DNA from: CAIJXJ01 sp964445115
GTDB taxonomy: Bacteria > Pseudomonadota > Gammaproteobacteria > Burkholderiales > Methylophilaceae
Reading direction: 5' to 3'
DNA: 64,000 nucleotides
Assembly: GCA_964445115.1 (NCBI GenBank)
Contig: CAYUJU010000007.1
Coordinates: 1 to 64,000 of the forward strand
Part shown: positions 1 to 7,726 of the stretch, piece by piece
Position numbering within the stretch: the stretch's first letter is position 1
How the letters are laid out: each line of letters starts with the position of its first letter
The notes under the pieces: generated by a model
What the model was told of the DNA's origin: nothing
Seen by the model: only the letters and a program-made list of their open reading frames with translations
Database searches by the model: none
Translations under genes and position numbers: made by a program

Positions 1-1
1 C

Positions 2-1606
2 GACCACACCGGCCCGGTGGCGGCCTCCGAGCGCAACGCGGCGCGCATCTTCAACGCCGACCACCTGTTCTTCGTCACCAACGGCACCTCGACCTCGAAC
101 AAGATCGTCTGGCACTCCACCGTGGCGCCGGGCGATGTCGTGGTGGTGGACCGCAACTGCCACAAGTCGGTGCTGCATTCCATCATCATGACCGGTGCGA
201 TCCCGGTGTTCCTGATGCCAACGCGCAACCACTTCGGCATCATCGGTCCGATTCCGAAAGAGGAATTCGAGTGGGAGAACATCCAGAAGAAGATCGCGCG
301 TAACCCGTTTGCCACGGACAAGAATGCCAAGCCGCGCGTGCTGACCATCACGCAATCCACCTACGACGGGGTGCTGTACAACGTCGAGGAAATCAAGGAA
401 ATGCTGGACGGCAAGATCGACACCCTGCATTTCGACGAAGCCTGGCTGCCGCACGCGGCGTTCCATGACTTCTACGGCGATTATCACGCCATCGGCGAAG
501 GTCGCCCGCGCTGCAAGGAATCCATGGTGTTTTCTACCCAGTCCACGCACAAACTGCTGGCCGGCCTGTCGCAGGCCTCGCAGATTCTGGTACAGGATGC
601 TGAAAACACCCATCTGGACCGCGACGTATTCAACGAAGCCTACCTGATGCACACTTCCACCAGCCCACAGTACTCCATTATCGCCTCATGCGACGTGGCC
701 GCGGCCATGATGGAGCAACCGGGTGGCAAGGCGCTGGTGGAAGAGTCCATCGCCGAGGCGCTGGATTTCCGCCGCGCAATGCGCAAGGTCGACGAGGAAT
801 GGGGTACGGACTGGTGGTTCAAGGTCTGGGGCCCGGACGATCTGTCCGACGAAGGCATCGAAGAGCGCGAAGCCTGGATGCTCAAGACCAAGGCCCGCTG
901 GCACGGCTTCGGCAAGGTCGCCAAGGGGTTCAACATGCTGGACCCGATCAAGGCCACCATCATCACCCCGGGCCTGGATGTGGACGGTGCGTTCTCGGAC
1001 GAGTTCGGCATCCCGGCCGCCATCGTCACCAAATACCTGGCCGAGCACGGCGTCATCGTGGAAAAGACCGGCCTGTACTCGTTCTTCATCATGTTCACCA
1101 TCGGCATCACCAAGGGCCGCTGGAACACCATGGTGGCGGCGCTGCAGCAGTTCAAGGACGACTACGACAAGAACCAGCCGTGCTGGAAGGTGCTGCCGGA
1201 ATTCGTCGCCAAGCATCCGCGCTACGAGCGCGTCGGCCTGCGCGACCTGTGCTCGCAGATCCACAACGTCTACAAGGCCAACGATGTGGCGCGCCTGACC
1301 ACGGAGATGTACCTCTCGGAAATGGCCCCGGCCATGAAGCCATCGGATGCTTTTGCCAAGATGGCGCACAAGGAAATCGAACGGGTGGAAATCGACGCGC
1401 TGGAAGGCCGTGTCACCGCGGTATTGCTGACCCCCTACCCGCCGGGTATCCCGCTGCTGATTCCGGGCGAGTGCTTCAACGCGACCATCGTCAACTACCT
1501 GCGCTTCGCCCGTGAGTTCAACACCAAGTTCCCCGGCTTCGAAACCGATGTCCACGGACTGGTGAAGGGGACGGACGGCAAGTATTACGTCGACTGCGTC
1601 GCCTGA
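2..1606 (+). CDS. Orn/Lys/Arg decarboxylase, 3' part (5' end outside window)
   Basis: PLP-dependent fold-type I decarboxylase of the bacterial lysine/arginine/ornithine family, which makes a polyamine or diamine and CO2. The reading frame is open from base 2, so the gene begins left of the window; about 534 residues are present, against 710-755 in typical members, so the wing domain and start of the PLP domain are missing. The PLP-binding region is clear: TNGTSTSNK, then HFDEAW, then STQSTHKLLAGLSQ with the Schiff-base lysine. The C-terminal domain with LTPYPPGIPLLIPGE is typical. Substrate (Lys, Arg or Orn) cannot be decided without the N-terminus. A strong terminator follows. Confidence 0.93.
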   Translation, partial: DHTGPVAASERNAARIFNADHLFFVTNGTSTSNKIVWHSTVAPGDVVVVDRNCHKSVLHSIIMTGAIPVFLMPTRNHFGIIGPIPKEEFEWENIQKKIARNPFATDKNAKPRVLTITQSTYDGVLYNVEEIKEMLDGKIDTLHFDEAWLPHAAFHDFYGDYHAIGEGRPRCKESMVFSTQSTHKLLAGLSQASQILVQDAENTHLDRDVFNEAYLMHTSTSPQYSIIASCDVAAAMMEQPGGKALVEESIAEALDFRRAMRKVDEEWGTDWWFKVWGPDDLSDEGIEEREAWMLKTKARWHGFGKVAKGFNMLDPIKATIITPGLDVDGAFSDEFGIPAAIVTKYLAEHGVIVEKTGLYSFFIMFTIGITKGRWNTMVAALQQFKDDYDKNQPCWKVLPEFVAKHPRYERVGLRDLCSQIHNVYKANDVARLTTEMYLSEMAPAMKPSDAFAKMAHKEIERVEIDALEGRVTAVLLTPYPPGIPLLIPGECFNATIVNYLRFAREFNTKFPGFETDVHGLVKGTDGKYYVDCVA

Positions 1607-1616
1607 GTTACGGCGT

Positions 1617-1645
1617 AAAAAAACCGGCTGCGGCCGGTTTTTTTA
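1617..1645. terminator. bidirectional rho-independent terminator
   Basis: Stem ACCGGC/GCCGGT with a TGCG loop, flanked by seven A on the left and seven T on the right. It can end both the decarboxylase (+) and folA (-), whose 3' ends face each other. Confidence 0.85.
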
Positions 1646-1651
1646 TTTCAG

Positions 1652-2137
1652 TTACCCGCGTTTTTCAAGCGTGACGTAGCGGAACGGCAATCCGGCGTCG
1701 CTGACATGGTCTTCGCGCGCCACTTCCCGCCACGCGTTGCCGTCATACTCTGGAAAATGTGCATCGCCTTCATAGCTGGCGTCGATTTCCGTCAAGTACA
1801 GACGGTTAGCCATCCCTAAGCCATCCCGGTAAAGCTGGGCGCCGCCGATCACGAACACTTCAGGGTCATCACCGCATAACGCCAGGGCCTGTTTCAGGCT
1901 GTTGGCAACCAGCGCACCGGGGACGGCATAATCCTTGCTTCGACTGACCACAACCGTGGTGCGCCCGGGTAACAGGCGCCCCAGCGACTCATAGGTCTTG
2001 CGACCCATGATGATATGATGGCCCATGGTCAGGGCGCGGAAGCGCTTCAGGTCTTCGGGCAGGTGCCACGGCAAGGTGTTGTTGACCCCGATCACGCGAT
2101 CGCGGGCAACGGCGACGATAATGGAAATACAAGTCAT
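1652..2137 (-). CDS. folA: dihydrofolate reductase
   Basis: Reduces dihydrofolate to tetrahydrofolate with NADPH in the cytoplasm. 161 residues, normal family length. Diagnostic stretches are ISIIVAVARDRVIGVNN, LPWHLPEDLKRF with the catalytic acidic residue, HHIIMGRKTYESLG, and VFVIGGAQLY for the cofactor. I place the start at the ATG at 2137 because the family begins two or three residues before SIIVA; an in-frame ATG at 2146 is also possible. No convincing Shine-Dalgarno precedes either, and a TATAAT hexamer overlaps the 2146 codon. Divergent from glrK. Confidence 0.95.
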   Translation of the reverse strand: MTCISIIVAVARDRVIGVNNTLPWHLPEDLKRFRALTMGHHIIMGRKTYESLGRLLPGRTTVVVSRSKDYAVPGALVANSLKQALALCGDDPEVFVIGGAQLYRDGLGMANRLYLTEIDASYEGDAHFPEYDGNAWREVAREDHVSDAGLPFRYVTLEKRG

Positions 2138-2144
2138 GACGATC

Positions 2145-2150
2145 ATTATA
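2145..2150 (-). promoter_or_regulatory. candidate folA -10 box abutting the start codon
   Basis: On the minus strand the sequence reads TATAATGATCGTCATG. A perfect -10 hexamer lies seven bases before the predicted ATG, so transcription would begin at or next to the start codon (a leaderless message). No good -35 hexamer is seen 16-18 bases upstream. Confidence 0.35.
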
Positions 2151-2157
2151 CTTGGGG

Positions 2158-3609
2158 ATGGGGTGTAATACCTTGCGTCTCGCCTACCCCAGTTCATTCC
2201 TCAAACTGTTGTTGATCGGCTTCGCGCTGGCGATGCTGCCGCTGCTGTTTGCCTTTGCGAATGCGGCACTCTACCTCGACCGATTGGCCGATCAGAGTCA
2301 GGAAACCGTATCCCAGGCCGTCGCTGCGACCCGCACCAGCCGTGCCCTGACAGAGCACCTGACCGACATGGAACGCAGCGTGCGCCAGCACCTCGTGCTC
2401 GGTGATGACAGCCTGCTCGATCACTATAAAACCGCCCACGAGCGTTTCCTGAAATCTGTCGGCGAACTGGCCGCACTGCCACTCGACAACACCCAGCGCG
2501 CCCAGTTGGCGCAGGTCAAAGAGCGTGAGAGCGCGCTGCATCAGAACATCCTCGCCAGGCCGTTGCGCGATACCGACGCCAAGCCCATCGTGGATGAGTT
2601 CGTCGCGCTTTCCGATCTCGCGCAGGACATTCTGCAGGCCAACAGTCGGCTGATCGACCGCGAATCCGCCGTGCTGGCAGAAACCGCTGGCCGCGCGCAG
2701 GCCATGCTGTTCTGGCAAACCTTGACGCTGATCCCGGTCGCCCTGCTGGTCGCAGCCGCCATCACTTTCCTGCTGGCGCGCCCGATCCGCCGAATGGACA
2801 GCGCCATCCACCAGCTGGGGCGCGGGGAATACTCCAACACCATCGCCATCGACGGCCCCGGTGACCTACGCAGTCTGGGCGACCGCCTGGACTGGCTGCG
2901 CAGCCAGTTGCTGGATCTGGAAGAACAGAAGAAGCGGTTTTTGCGACATGTGTCGCACGAGCTCAAGACCCCGTTGACGGCCATCCGCGAAGGCAGTGAA
3001 CTGCTGGGGGAAGGCGTCGGAGGCACGCTTTCGCCGCAGCAGAGGGAAATTACGACCATCCTGCGCGACAATAGCCTGCGCCTGCAGAAGATGATCGAGA
3101 ACCTGCTGAACTACACCGCCGTGCAGTTTCAGCGACCGGAGCTGAATCTGTCCACCCTGCGCATCCGCCCGCTGATCGAAGAGGTACTGGCCAGCCATGC
3201 CCTGAGCCTCGGCGCCAAGGAAATCCGCACCCTGCCGGCACTGGCCGACATTACCCTACAGGGAGACCGCGAGAAACTGATCTCCATCGTGGATAATCTG
3301 CTTTCCAACGCCATCAAGTTCACCCCGAGAAACGGCACGATCGGCATTCGGCTATTCCACGCTGATGATCGCGTCGTGCTGGATGTCTCGGATACCGGTC
3401 CGGGCATTGCCCCGGCCGATCGCCCTCGCCTGTTCGAGCCTTTTTATCGGGGCAACGGCGAGTATGAAGGCCGCGTCAGCGGGAGCGGCCTCGGCCTTTC
3501 CATCGTCAAGGAATACGTCGAGGTCCACGGCGGCCATATTTCCCTGGAGCCCTCTGACAAGGGGGCCAGATTTCGCGTCACTTTGCCATTGATTCCACAA
3601 GCCTCATGA
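2158..3609 (+). CDS. glrK: sensor histidine kinase GlrK/QseE-like
   Basis: Inner-membrane kinase expected to phosphorylate GlrR. About 483 residues: TM1 near residues 15-38, a periplasmic/helical sensor of about 150 residues, TM2 near 183-203 (LIPVALLVAAAITFLLA), HAMP, then HisKA with FLRHVSHELKTPLTAIRE (phospho-His near residue 267), N box DNLLSNAIKFTP, G1 DVSDTGPGI, F box LFEPFYRG and G2 GSGLGLSIVKEYVEVHGG. The gene order kinase-lipoprotein-sigma54 regulator equals glrK-qseG-glrR of enterobacteria. ATGA overlap with the next gene. Start uncertain: TTG 2152, ATG 2158 or TTG 2173. Confidence 0.85.
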   Translation: MGCNTLRLAYPSSFLKLLLIGFALAMLPLLFAFANAALYLDRLADQSQETVSQAVAATRTSRALTEHLTDMERSVRQHLVLGDDSLLDHYKTAHERFLKSVGELAALPLDNTQRAQLAQVKERESALHQNILARPLRDTDAKPIVDEFVALSDLAQDILQANSRLIDRESAVLAETAGRAQAMLFWQTLTLIPVALLVAAAITFLLARPIRRMDSAIHQLGRGEYSNTIAIDGPGDLRSLGDRLDWLRSQLLDLEEQKKRFLRHVSHELKTPLTAIREGSELLGEGVGGTLSPQQREITTILRDNSLRLQKMIENLLNYTAVQFQRPELNLSTLRIRPLIEEVLASHALSLGAKEIRTLPALADITLQGDREKLISIVDNLLSNAIKFTPRNGTIGIRLFHADDRVVLDVSDTGPGIAPADRPRLFEPFYRGNGEYEGRVSGSGLGLSIVKEYVEVHGGHISLEPSDKGARFRVTLPLIPQAS

Positions 3610-4193
3610 TCAAACCAGTCCAACGATTCCTTGGTGTTGCCTTTGTGCTGACATTGACAGCCTGCAGCAGCACACCTGAAAAAGTCGCGGTCACATCGAC
3701 CTCCCCGTCATCCAGGCCGAAATTGACCGTCGGTCAGTCCCCGGCTGACGCCAGCGCAAGCAAGGAAAAACCTGCCGTCAATGCGTTGCTGCTCTATGCC
3801 ATGCGGCTTGGAAAACTGCCTCTGGATCAGCAGAAAAAGGAGCTGGCCCAGGTGACGCAGTCGCTCAACCGCAATAAAAAAGATCCTGAAAACCGGCTCA
3901 AGGCAGCCCTGATCTACAGCTTGCCAAGCAGCCGCCTGCACGATAACGCCAAGGCGATCGCGCTGCTGTCGGAACTGCAGCGCGAGAAGGAGACGGAGGA
4001 AGATGTGGCGGCACTAGTCGACCTGCTCCGTGACGTCGTGGAGGAACGCCAGCGTGCGGATGAAAATCTTGCCCGGCTCAACCAGAAAGTGCGCGACGAA
4101 CAACGCCGTTCGGATGACCTGCAGGCCAAGCTCGACGCGCTGAAAAATATCGAAAAAACCCTGATCGACCGCAACCAAGGCACCAACAAATGA
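3606..4193 (+). CDS. qseG: QseG-like outer-membrane lipoprotein
   Basis: 195 residues with a lipoprotein signal peptide ending LTLTACSS (lipobox cysteine 20), a low-complexity linker, a helical TPR-like middle (residues 55-130), and a C-terminal heptad-rich segment (about 135-185, ending in ENLARLNQKVRDEQRRSDD) likely to form a coiled coil. It overlaps glrK and glrR by ATGA on both sides, exactly as qseG (yfhG) does in enterobacteria. QseG there is an envelope lipoprotein that interacts with the sensor; the same role here is inferred from position and architecture, since the sequence itself is poorly conserved. Confidence 0.75.
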   Translation: MIKPVQRFLGVAFVLTLTACSSTPEKVAVTSTSPSSRPKLTVGQSPADASASKEKPAVNALLLYAMRLGKLPLDQQKKELAQVTQSLNRNKKDPENRLKAALIYSLPSSRLHDNAKAIALLSELQREKETEEDVAALVDLLRDVVEERQRADENLARLNQKVRDEQRRSDDLQAKLDALKNIEKTLIDRNQGTNK

Positions 4194-5545
4194 CCCACAG
4201 AATTCTGGTCGTCGACGACGACGCCGACATCCTTCGACTGCTCGCCATGCGGCTACAAACCGCCGGCTATGAAGTCGAAACCGCCCCCAGCGCTGAAAAG
4301 GCCCTGGCGCTTGTCGCCGCAAACAAGCCCCATCTGGTGGTAACCGACCTGCGCATGGGCGGCATGAACGGCATGGCGATGTTCGAAGTATTGCGTCAGA
4401 ACGACCCCGGCATGCCGGTCATTATCTTGACGGCGCACGGCTCGATCCCGGAGGCCGTGGAGGCAACCCGGCGTGGCGTTTTCGGGTTTCTCACCAAACC
4501 GTTCGACAGCAAGGAGTTGCTGCAACAGGTCGCCGATGCACTGCGTCTGTCACAACCGGATATCAGCACGAACGACGACGAGCAACACGCCTGGCGGGCC
4601 GAATTCGTCAGCCGCAGCCCCAACATCGAGGTCATGCTGCAACAGGCAAAACTGGCCGCGACCAGCGATGCCAGCATCCTGATTCGCGGCGAGAGCGGTA
4701 CCGGCAAGGAAGTGCTGGCGCGTGCAATCCACCGCGCCAGTCCGCGCCGCAACAAGCCGTTTGTCGCGATCAACTGCGGCGCCGTGCCCGAGGCGCTACT
4801 GGAGTCGGAGCTATTCGGCCACGCCAAGGGCGCTTTTACCGGCGCGGCGCGTGACCACAAGGGCCTGTTCCAGACGGCCGAGGGCGGCACCCTGTTCCTC
4901 GATGAAATCGGCGACATGCCGCTGCAATTGCAGGTCAAGATCCTGCGCGTGCTGCAGGAAAAGGTCGTGCGTCCGGTCGGCGCAACGCAGTCCGTCCCGG
5001 TCGATGCCCGCATCGTGTCGGCGACCCACCGTAACCTGGCGGAAATGATGCAAGACGGCGAGTTCCGCGAGGATCTCTTTTACCGCCTGAATGTCGTCTC
5101 GCTGGAACTGCCTTCGCTTGCCGCGCGTCGTGAGGACATCCCGCTGCTGGCGCAACACTTCCTCAGCCTGTATGCCCAACGCTATGGCAAGGACGTGCAG
5201 GGTTTCGCCCCGGACGCAGTGGAGTTGCTGGTGTCTGCGCCGTGGCCCGGCAATATCCGCCAACTGCAGAACATCATCGAGCAGGCGGTGGTGCTCTCCA
5301 CAACACCGCTCATCACAACGACGCAATTGCAGAAGGGCATGAACTGGCGACGCAGTGGTGACGGCATCATCCCGTTTGACGAGGCACGCCGCAACTTCGA
5401 GCGGGACTATCTGGCACGCCTGCTCAAGGCTACGAATGGCAATGTCGCCCAAGCCGCCCGCCTGGCCCAGCGTAATCGCACCGAGTTCTACAAGTTACTG
5501 GATCGCCACCAGCTCAGCCCTGCATTCTTCAAGCCGGAAGAGTAA
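4190..5545 (+). CDS. glrR: sigma54-dependent response regulator GlrR/QseF-like
   Basis: NtrC-family activator of 451 residues. Receiver domain residues 1-120, with acidic pocket VVDDDAD and phospho-Asp53 in VVTDLRM. AAA+ domain about 145-375, with Walker A GESGTGKE, the sigma54-contact loop GAFTGA, and Walker B GTLFLDEIGDM. C-terminal Fis-type helix-turn-helix (about 415-445, NGNVAQAARLAQRNRTEFYKLL). All features needed for ATP-driven activation are intact. Start overlaps the qseG stop (ATGA). The next operon downstream has a sigma54 promoter plus GlrR-type sites, so it is the probable direct target. Confidence 0.93.
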   Translation: MTHRILVVDDDADILRLLAMRLQTAGYEVETAPSAEKALALVAANKPHLVVTDLRMGGMNGMAMFEVLRQNDPGMPVIILTAHGSIPEAVEATRRGVFGFLTKPFDSKELLQQVADALRLSQPDISTNDDEQHAWRAEFVSRSPNIEVMLQQAKLAATSDASILIRGESGTGKEVLARAIHRASPRRNKPFVAINCGAVPEALLESELFGHAKGAFTGAARDHKGLFQTAEGGTLFLDEIGDMPLQLQVKILRVLQEKVVRPVGATQSVPVDARIVSATHRNLAEMMQDGEFREDLFYRLNVVSLELPSLAARREDIPLLAQHFLSLYAQRYGKDVQGFAPDAVELLVSAPWPGNIRQLQNIIEQAVVLSTTPLITTTQLQKGMNWRRSGDGIIPFDEARRNFERDYLARLLKATNGNVAQAARLAQRNRTEFYKLLDRHQLSPAFFKPEE

Positions 5546-5575
5546 CGCGCCCTTTCCATCAGGGTTTCAGCGCAA

Positions 5576-5593
5576 TGTCGCCTGAAAGTGACG
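5576..5593. promoter_or_regulatory. near-consensus GlrR-type site (distal)
   Basis: TGTC-N10-GACG, one mismatch from the TGTC-N10-GACA GlrR site of enterobacteria. It lies 66 bp upstream of the perfect site (about six helical turns) and about 130 bp upstream of the -24 element. Confidence 0.45.
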
Positions 5594-5633
5594 ACATCAT
5601 TCACTTCAAAAACAACACGTTAACAACTCACCC

Positions 5634-5667
5634 TCCCATTCTGTCGTGCAATGGCGACAGAATGGGA
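5634..5667. promoter_or_regulatory. GlrR-type operator in a 13-bp perfect inverted repeat
   Basis: Arms TCCCATTCTGTCG and CGACAGAATGGGA are perfect complements around an 8-nt spacer. The core (5642-5659) is exactly TGTC-N10-GACA, the site known for GlrR at glmY. No T-tract follows, so it is not a glrR terminator. It lies about 64 bp from the sigma54 promoter, a normal enhancer distance. Confidence 0.75.
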
Positions 5668-5722
5668 AATCCGTCCACCAGCACAAATCACATCCATCTG
5701 TTTTTATTAAACAAATTGTCTC

Positions 5723-5738
5723 TGGCATAGCGATTGCT
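5723..5738 (+). promoter_or_regulatory. sigma54 promoter (-24/-12) of the EF-hand/BON operon
   Basis: TGGCATAGCGATTGCT: GG and GC separated by exactly 10 nt, near-perfect to TGGCACG-N4-TTGCW. Expected transcription start near 5749, 30 nt before the ATG at 5779. Confidence 0.85.
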
Positions 5739-5778
5739 ACCGTATCTTCGACATCCTGTAACACCGGAGAACGACAAG

Positions 5779-6288
5779 ATGATTCGCACATTTCCCCGCA
5801 TTGGCAAAACGTTGTTCATGCTGCTCATGCTGCTGCCCGCTGGCGAAGCTTCCTCGTTCGGCACATTGAATGACCAGCCGGAGAATCCGCTGCAAACCGA
5901 ATTCAAGTCTCTCGACAAAAACCACAACGGCTACCTGACGCGCGAGGAGTCGACACACGATCAGGAAATCGAACAGGCCTTCGAGCAAGCCGACCAGAAC
6001 CACGACGGCAAGCTCAGCGACCGGGAATACGTCGAGACCAAAAGCAAGCTGCAGCAGGCCCGCGTGCAGCGTTTTCTGGATGACAGCACGGTCACCGCAC
6101 GCATCAAGGCGGAATTGCTCAAGGACACCGGCATCCGCGGCCTGCGCATCAGCGTGGAAACGCATCACGGGCAAGTCATCCTCAGTGGCTTTGTCGAAAG
6201 CGAAGAACAGATCCGGCGCGCAGCCCAAATCGCCTCTGGCGTGCGCGGCGTCGTCAGCGTCAAGAACAGTTTGATTTTGAAAGGATAA
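5779..6288 (+). CDS. periplasmic EF-hand plus BON domain protein
   Basis: 169 residues with an N-terminal signal peptide (LFMLLMLLPAGEAS). Two EF-hand loops follow, DKNHNGYLTREE and DQNHDGKLSDRE, each with Asp/Asn at positions 1, 3 and 5, a Gly at 6 and Glu at 12, so calcium binding is plausible. Residues about 98-169 form one BON domain (STVTARIKAELL ... GVVSVKNSLIL), a fold that attaches to membranes or other proteins in osmotic and envelope-stress proteins such as OsmY. Start chosen at 5779 because GGAGA lies 8 nt upstream and the longer frame would begin inside the sigma54 promoter. First gene of a three-gene operon. Confidence 0.85.
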   Translation: MIRTFPRIGKTLFMLLMLLPAGEASSFGTLNDQPENPLQTEFKSLDKNHNGYLTREESTHDQEIEQAFEQADQNHDGKLSDREYVETKSKLQQARVQRFLDDSTVTARIKAELLKDTGIRGLRISVETHHGQVILSGFVESEEQIRRAAQIASGVRGVVSVKNSLILKG

Positions 6289-6290
6289 GC

Positions 6291-6617
6291 ATGATGTACA
6301 AAACCACTACGATTTCCCTCCTGCTCGCCTCAGGCCTGCTGCTGGCCGCGCAAGGTGCGCATGCGGACGGGTTCCAGAACATCAATACCAATGCGGTACT
6401 GGGCGGCGCCATCGGCGGCGGCGCAGGAGCCGCAGTCGGTTCTGCCGTCGGCGGCCGCAACGGCGCCATCGTCGGCAGTGCTGTCGGCGCCGCAGCGGGC
6501 GTGGTCATCGCCACCCCGAGCAACCACGACGACGACCGGGATTATCGGCGCCATCATCACGACCATGGGCGTCATCACGGCCACCACAAACACCACCATC
6601 ATGACCATCACGATTGA
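6291..6617 (+). CDS. glycine-zipper protein with histidine-rich tail
   Basis: 108 residues. Signal peptide to about residue 25 (AQGAHA), then a glycine-zipper segment (VLGGAIGGGAGAAVGSAVGG and a second GAIVGSAVGAAAG run) that can span or insert in a membrane, then a hydrophilic tail in which most residues are His, Asp or Arg. The tail could bind divalent metal or respond to pH; that is inference. Two bases after the EF-hand gene and 12 bp before the next gene, so cotranscribed. No specific family recognised beyond YMGG-like zippers. Confidence 0.75.
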   Translation: MMYKTTTISLLLASGLLLAAQGAHADGFQNINTNAVLGGAIGGGAGAAVGSAVGGRNGAIVGSAVGAAAGVVIATPSNHDDDRDYRRHHHDHGRHHGHHKHHHHDHHD

Positions 6618-6629
6618 TTGGAGACACGC

Positions 6630-7262
6630 ATGAACAAGGCTTCTGCAAACAAAACGCACCCCATGGTGATTACCGCCGCCGCAGCCGTCACGCTATTCAG
6701 CATCGTCGGCAGCGCAGCGGTCGCCGGGCTGATCCCCAGCGCGCAATCGGCAGATGCTGCCACTGCGCAGCCCGCGCCGGCGGTCACGCCGTCGCAGGAA
6801 AAACCATCCACTGAAAAGCCTTTCAAATCGGTTGTTTCCGGTCAGGCTGACGAATCCCCTGCGACCGGCCATGCCACGCGTCATCGCCCTTCGGCGAAAT
6901 CGTCTGACAAAGTCACCAAATCGGCCGCCTGCAAGGTGTGCGGCGTCATCGAGTCGATCAATACCGTCGAACACGACGGCGAAGGCTCCGGCCTGGGCGC
7001 TGTCGCAGGCGGTGTCGTCGGAGGCGTCGCAGGCAACCAGATGGGCAAAGGCAAGGGCAACACACTGCTGACCATCATCGGCCTCGGCGGCGGTGCCTAC
7101 GCCGGCCACGAAATTGAAAAGAAGATGAAGTCCTCCACCGCCTACGTCGTCAAGGTGAGGATGGAAGACGGCAGCTATCGCAAAGTCACGCAATCCCAAC
7201 CTCCAGAATATGCCGTCGGCGATCACGTCAGGGTCGTCAGCGGCAGCATCACCTCCACCTGA
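6630..7262 (+). CDS. glycine-zipper 2TM domain envelope protein (SlyB/YcfJ-like)
   Basis: 210 residues. An N-terminal hydrophobic anchor or signal (VTLFSIVGSAAVAGLI), a Pro/Ala/Lys-rich linker (about 30-90), a cysteine pair CKVCG near residue 96, then the glycine-zipper 2TM unit (GAVAGGVVGGVAGNQ, GKGKGNT, GLGGGAYAGHEIEK) and a C-terminal beta domain (VVKVRMEDGSYRKV ... VGDHVRVVSG). This arrangement is typical of SlyB/YcfJ outer-membrane proteins. ATG at 6630 has TTGGAGA before it and is preferred over the in-frame TTG at 6618. A terminator follows, closing the predicted GlrR-controlled operon. Confidence 0.8.
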   Translation: MNKASANKTHPMVITAAAAVTLFSIVGSAAVAGLIPSAQSADAATAQPAPAVTPSQEKPSTEKPFKSVVSGQADESPATGHATRHRPSAKSSDKVTKSAACKVCGVIESINTVEHDGEGSGLGAVAGGVVGGVAGNQMGKGKGNTLLTIIGLGGGAYAGHEIEKKMKSSTAYVVKVRMEDGSYRKVTQSQPPEYAVGDHVRVVSGSITST

Positions 7263-7292
7263 CGCGCGCTTTACCCTCGATCTCCTCCTCCC

Positions 7293-7331
7293 CGAGCCGT
7301 TCTCCCTTCCCCAGGGACGGCTCGTTTTTTT
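7293..7331 (+). terminator. rho-independent terminator of the 5.8-7.3 kb operon
   Basis: Stem CGAGCCGT/ACGGCTCG (8 bp), 16-nt loop, then seven T. Confidence 0.85.
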
Positions 7332-7558
7332 GTTGCTCAATAAATCGCCCCCTCATACATCGTGAGCGAATGTCCTCTGAAAACGTTTTCAATTTGACGC
7401 ACTGCTGCTACGTACGCACTTCGTACAGTCACGTAGCGAAAGCGCCGCCAAGCACCAAAGAAACGTTGAGTCCAGCCCAAACGCCTGGCGATCGATTTTC
7501 AAGCACGAACCAATCGCACATAAGCCACGGGGGCAAGATGGTTGAACGGATCAGCTGT

Positions 7559-7572
7559 GGCTGCTATCAACC
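7559..7572. promoter_or_regulatory. GGYTR-N4-YARCC dyad, Tad operon site 1
   Basis: GGCTGCTATCAACC, an exact copy of the dyad. It pairs with a second copy 22 bp further on (two helical turns), about 100 bp before the proposed -24 element. Confidence 0.6.
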
Positions 7573-7580
7573 ATACGGGT

Positions 7581-7594
7581 GGCTGACTATAACC
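7581..7594. promoter_or_regulatory. GGYTR-N4-YARCC dyad, Tad operon site 2
   Basis: GGCTGACTATAACC, exact copy of the dyad, same helical face as site 1. Confidence 0.6.
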
Positions 7595-7669
7595 GGAAAC
7601 CCAATAGAGACTGGGCCTTTTGGCAGTCATCTCATTGTTTATATTGAGTTAGATTGTCGGCAGACTGTC

Positions 7670-7685
7670 AGGTACGGTTTGTGCA
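7670..7685 (+). promoter_or_regulatory. weak sigma54-like promoter of the Tad operon
   Basis: AGGTACGGTTTGTGCA keeps GG-N10-GC but has three departures from TGGCACG-N4-TTGC. Start would be near 7696, 31 nt before the secretin ATG. It lies within inverted arms GTCAGGT (7667-7673) and ACCTGAC (7713-7719). Confidence 0.4.
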
Positions 7686-7726
7686 TTTAGCTTCATTCTG
7701 ATGACGACACAGACCTGACACGATTA

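Larger units (their letters stand above)
7332..7726. other. non-coding region upstream of the Tad operon
   Basis: About 395 bp without a credible gene; a 106-codon frame (7370-7690) has no ribosome site or recognisable protein. It contains GCTACGT/ACGTAGC inverted arms near 7408-7438, a hairpin GGTTGA/TCAACC (7540-7572), two 14-nt dyads and a weak sigma54-like element. I tried and failed to fit a c-di-GMP (GEMM) riboswitch. Confidence 0.5.

Noticed and set aside
5634..5667. glrR terminator
   Set aside because: The stem has no T-tract and its core is an exact TGTC-N10-GACA operator.
7440..7640. Possible c-di-GMP (GEMM) or other known riboswitch before the Tad operon
   Set aside because: I could not fit the GEMM conserved core or tetraloop-receptor; only simple hairpins and dyads are visible.
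7370..7690. 106-codon open frame upstream of the secretin gene
   Set aside because: No ribosome site, no recognisable protein, and it runs through dyads and promoter-like DNA. Treated as non-coding.
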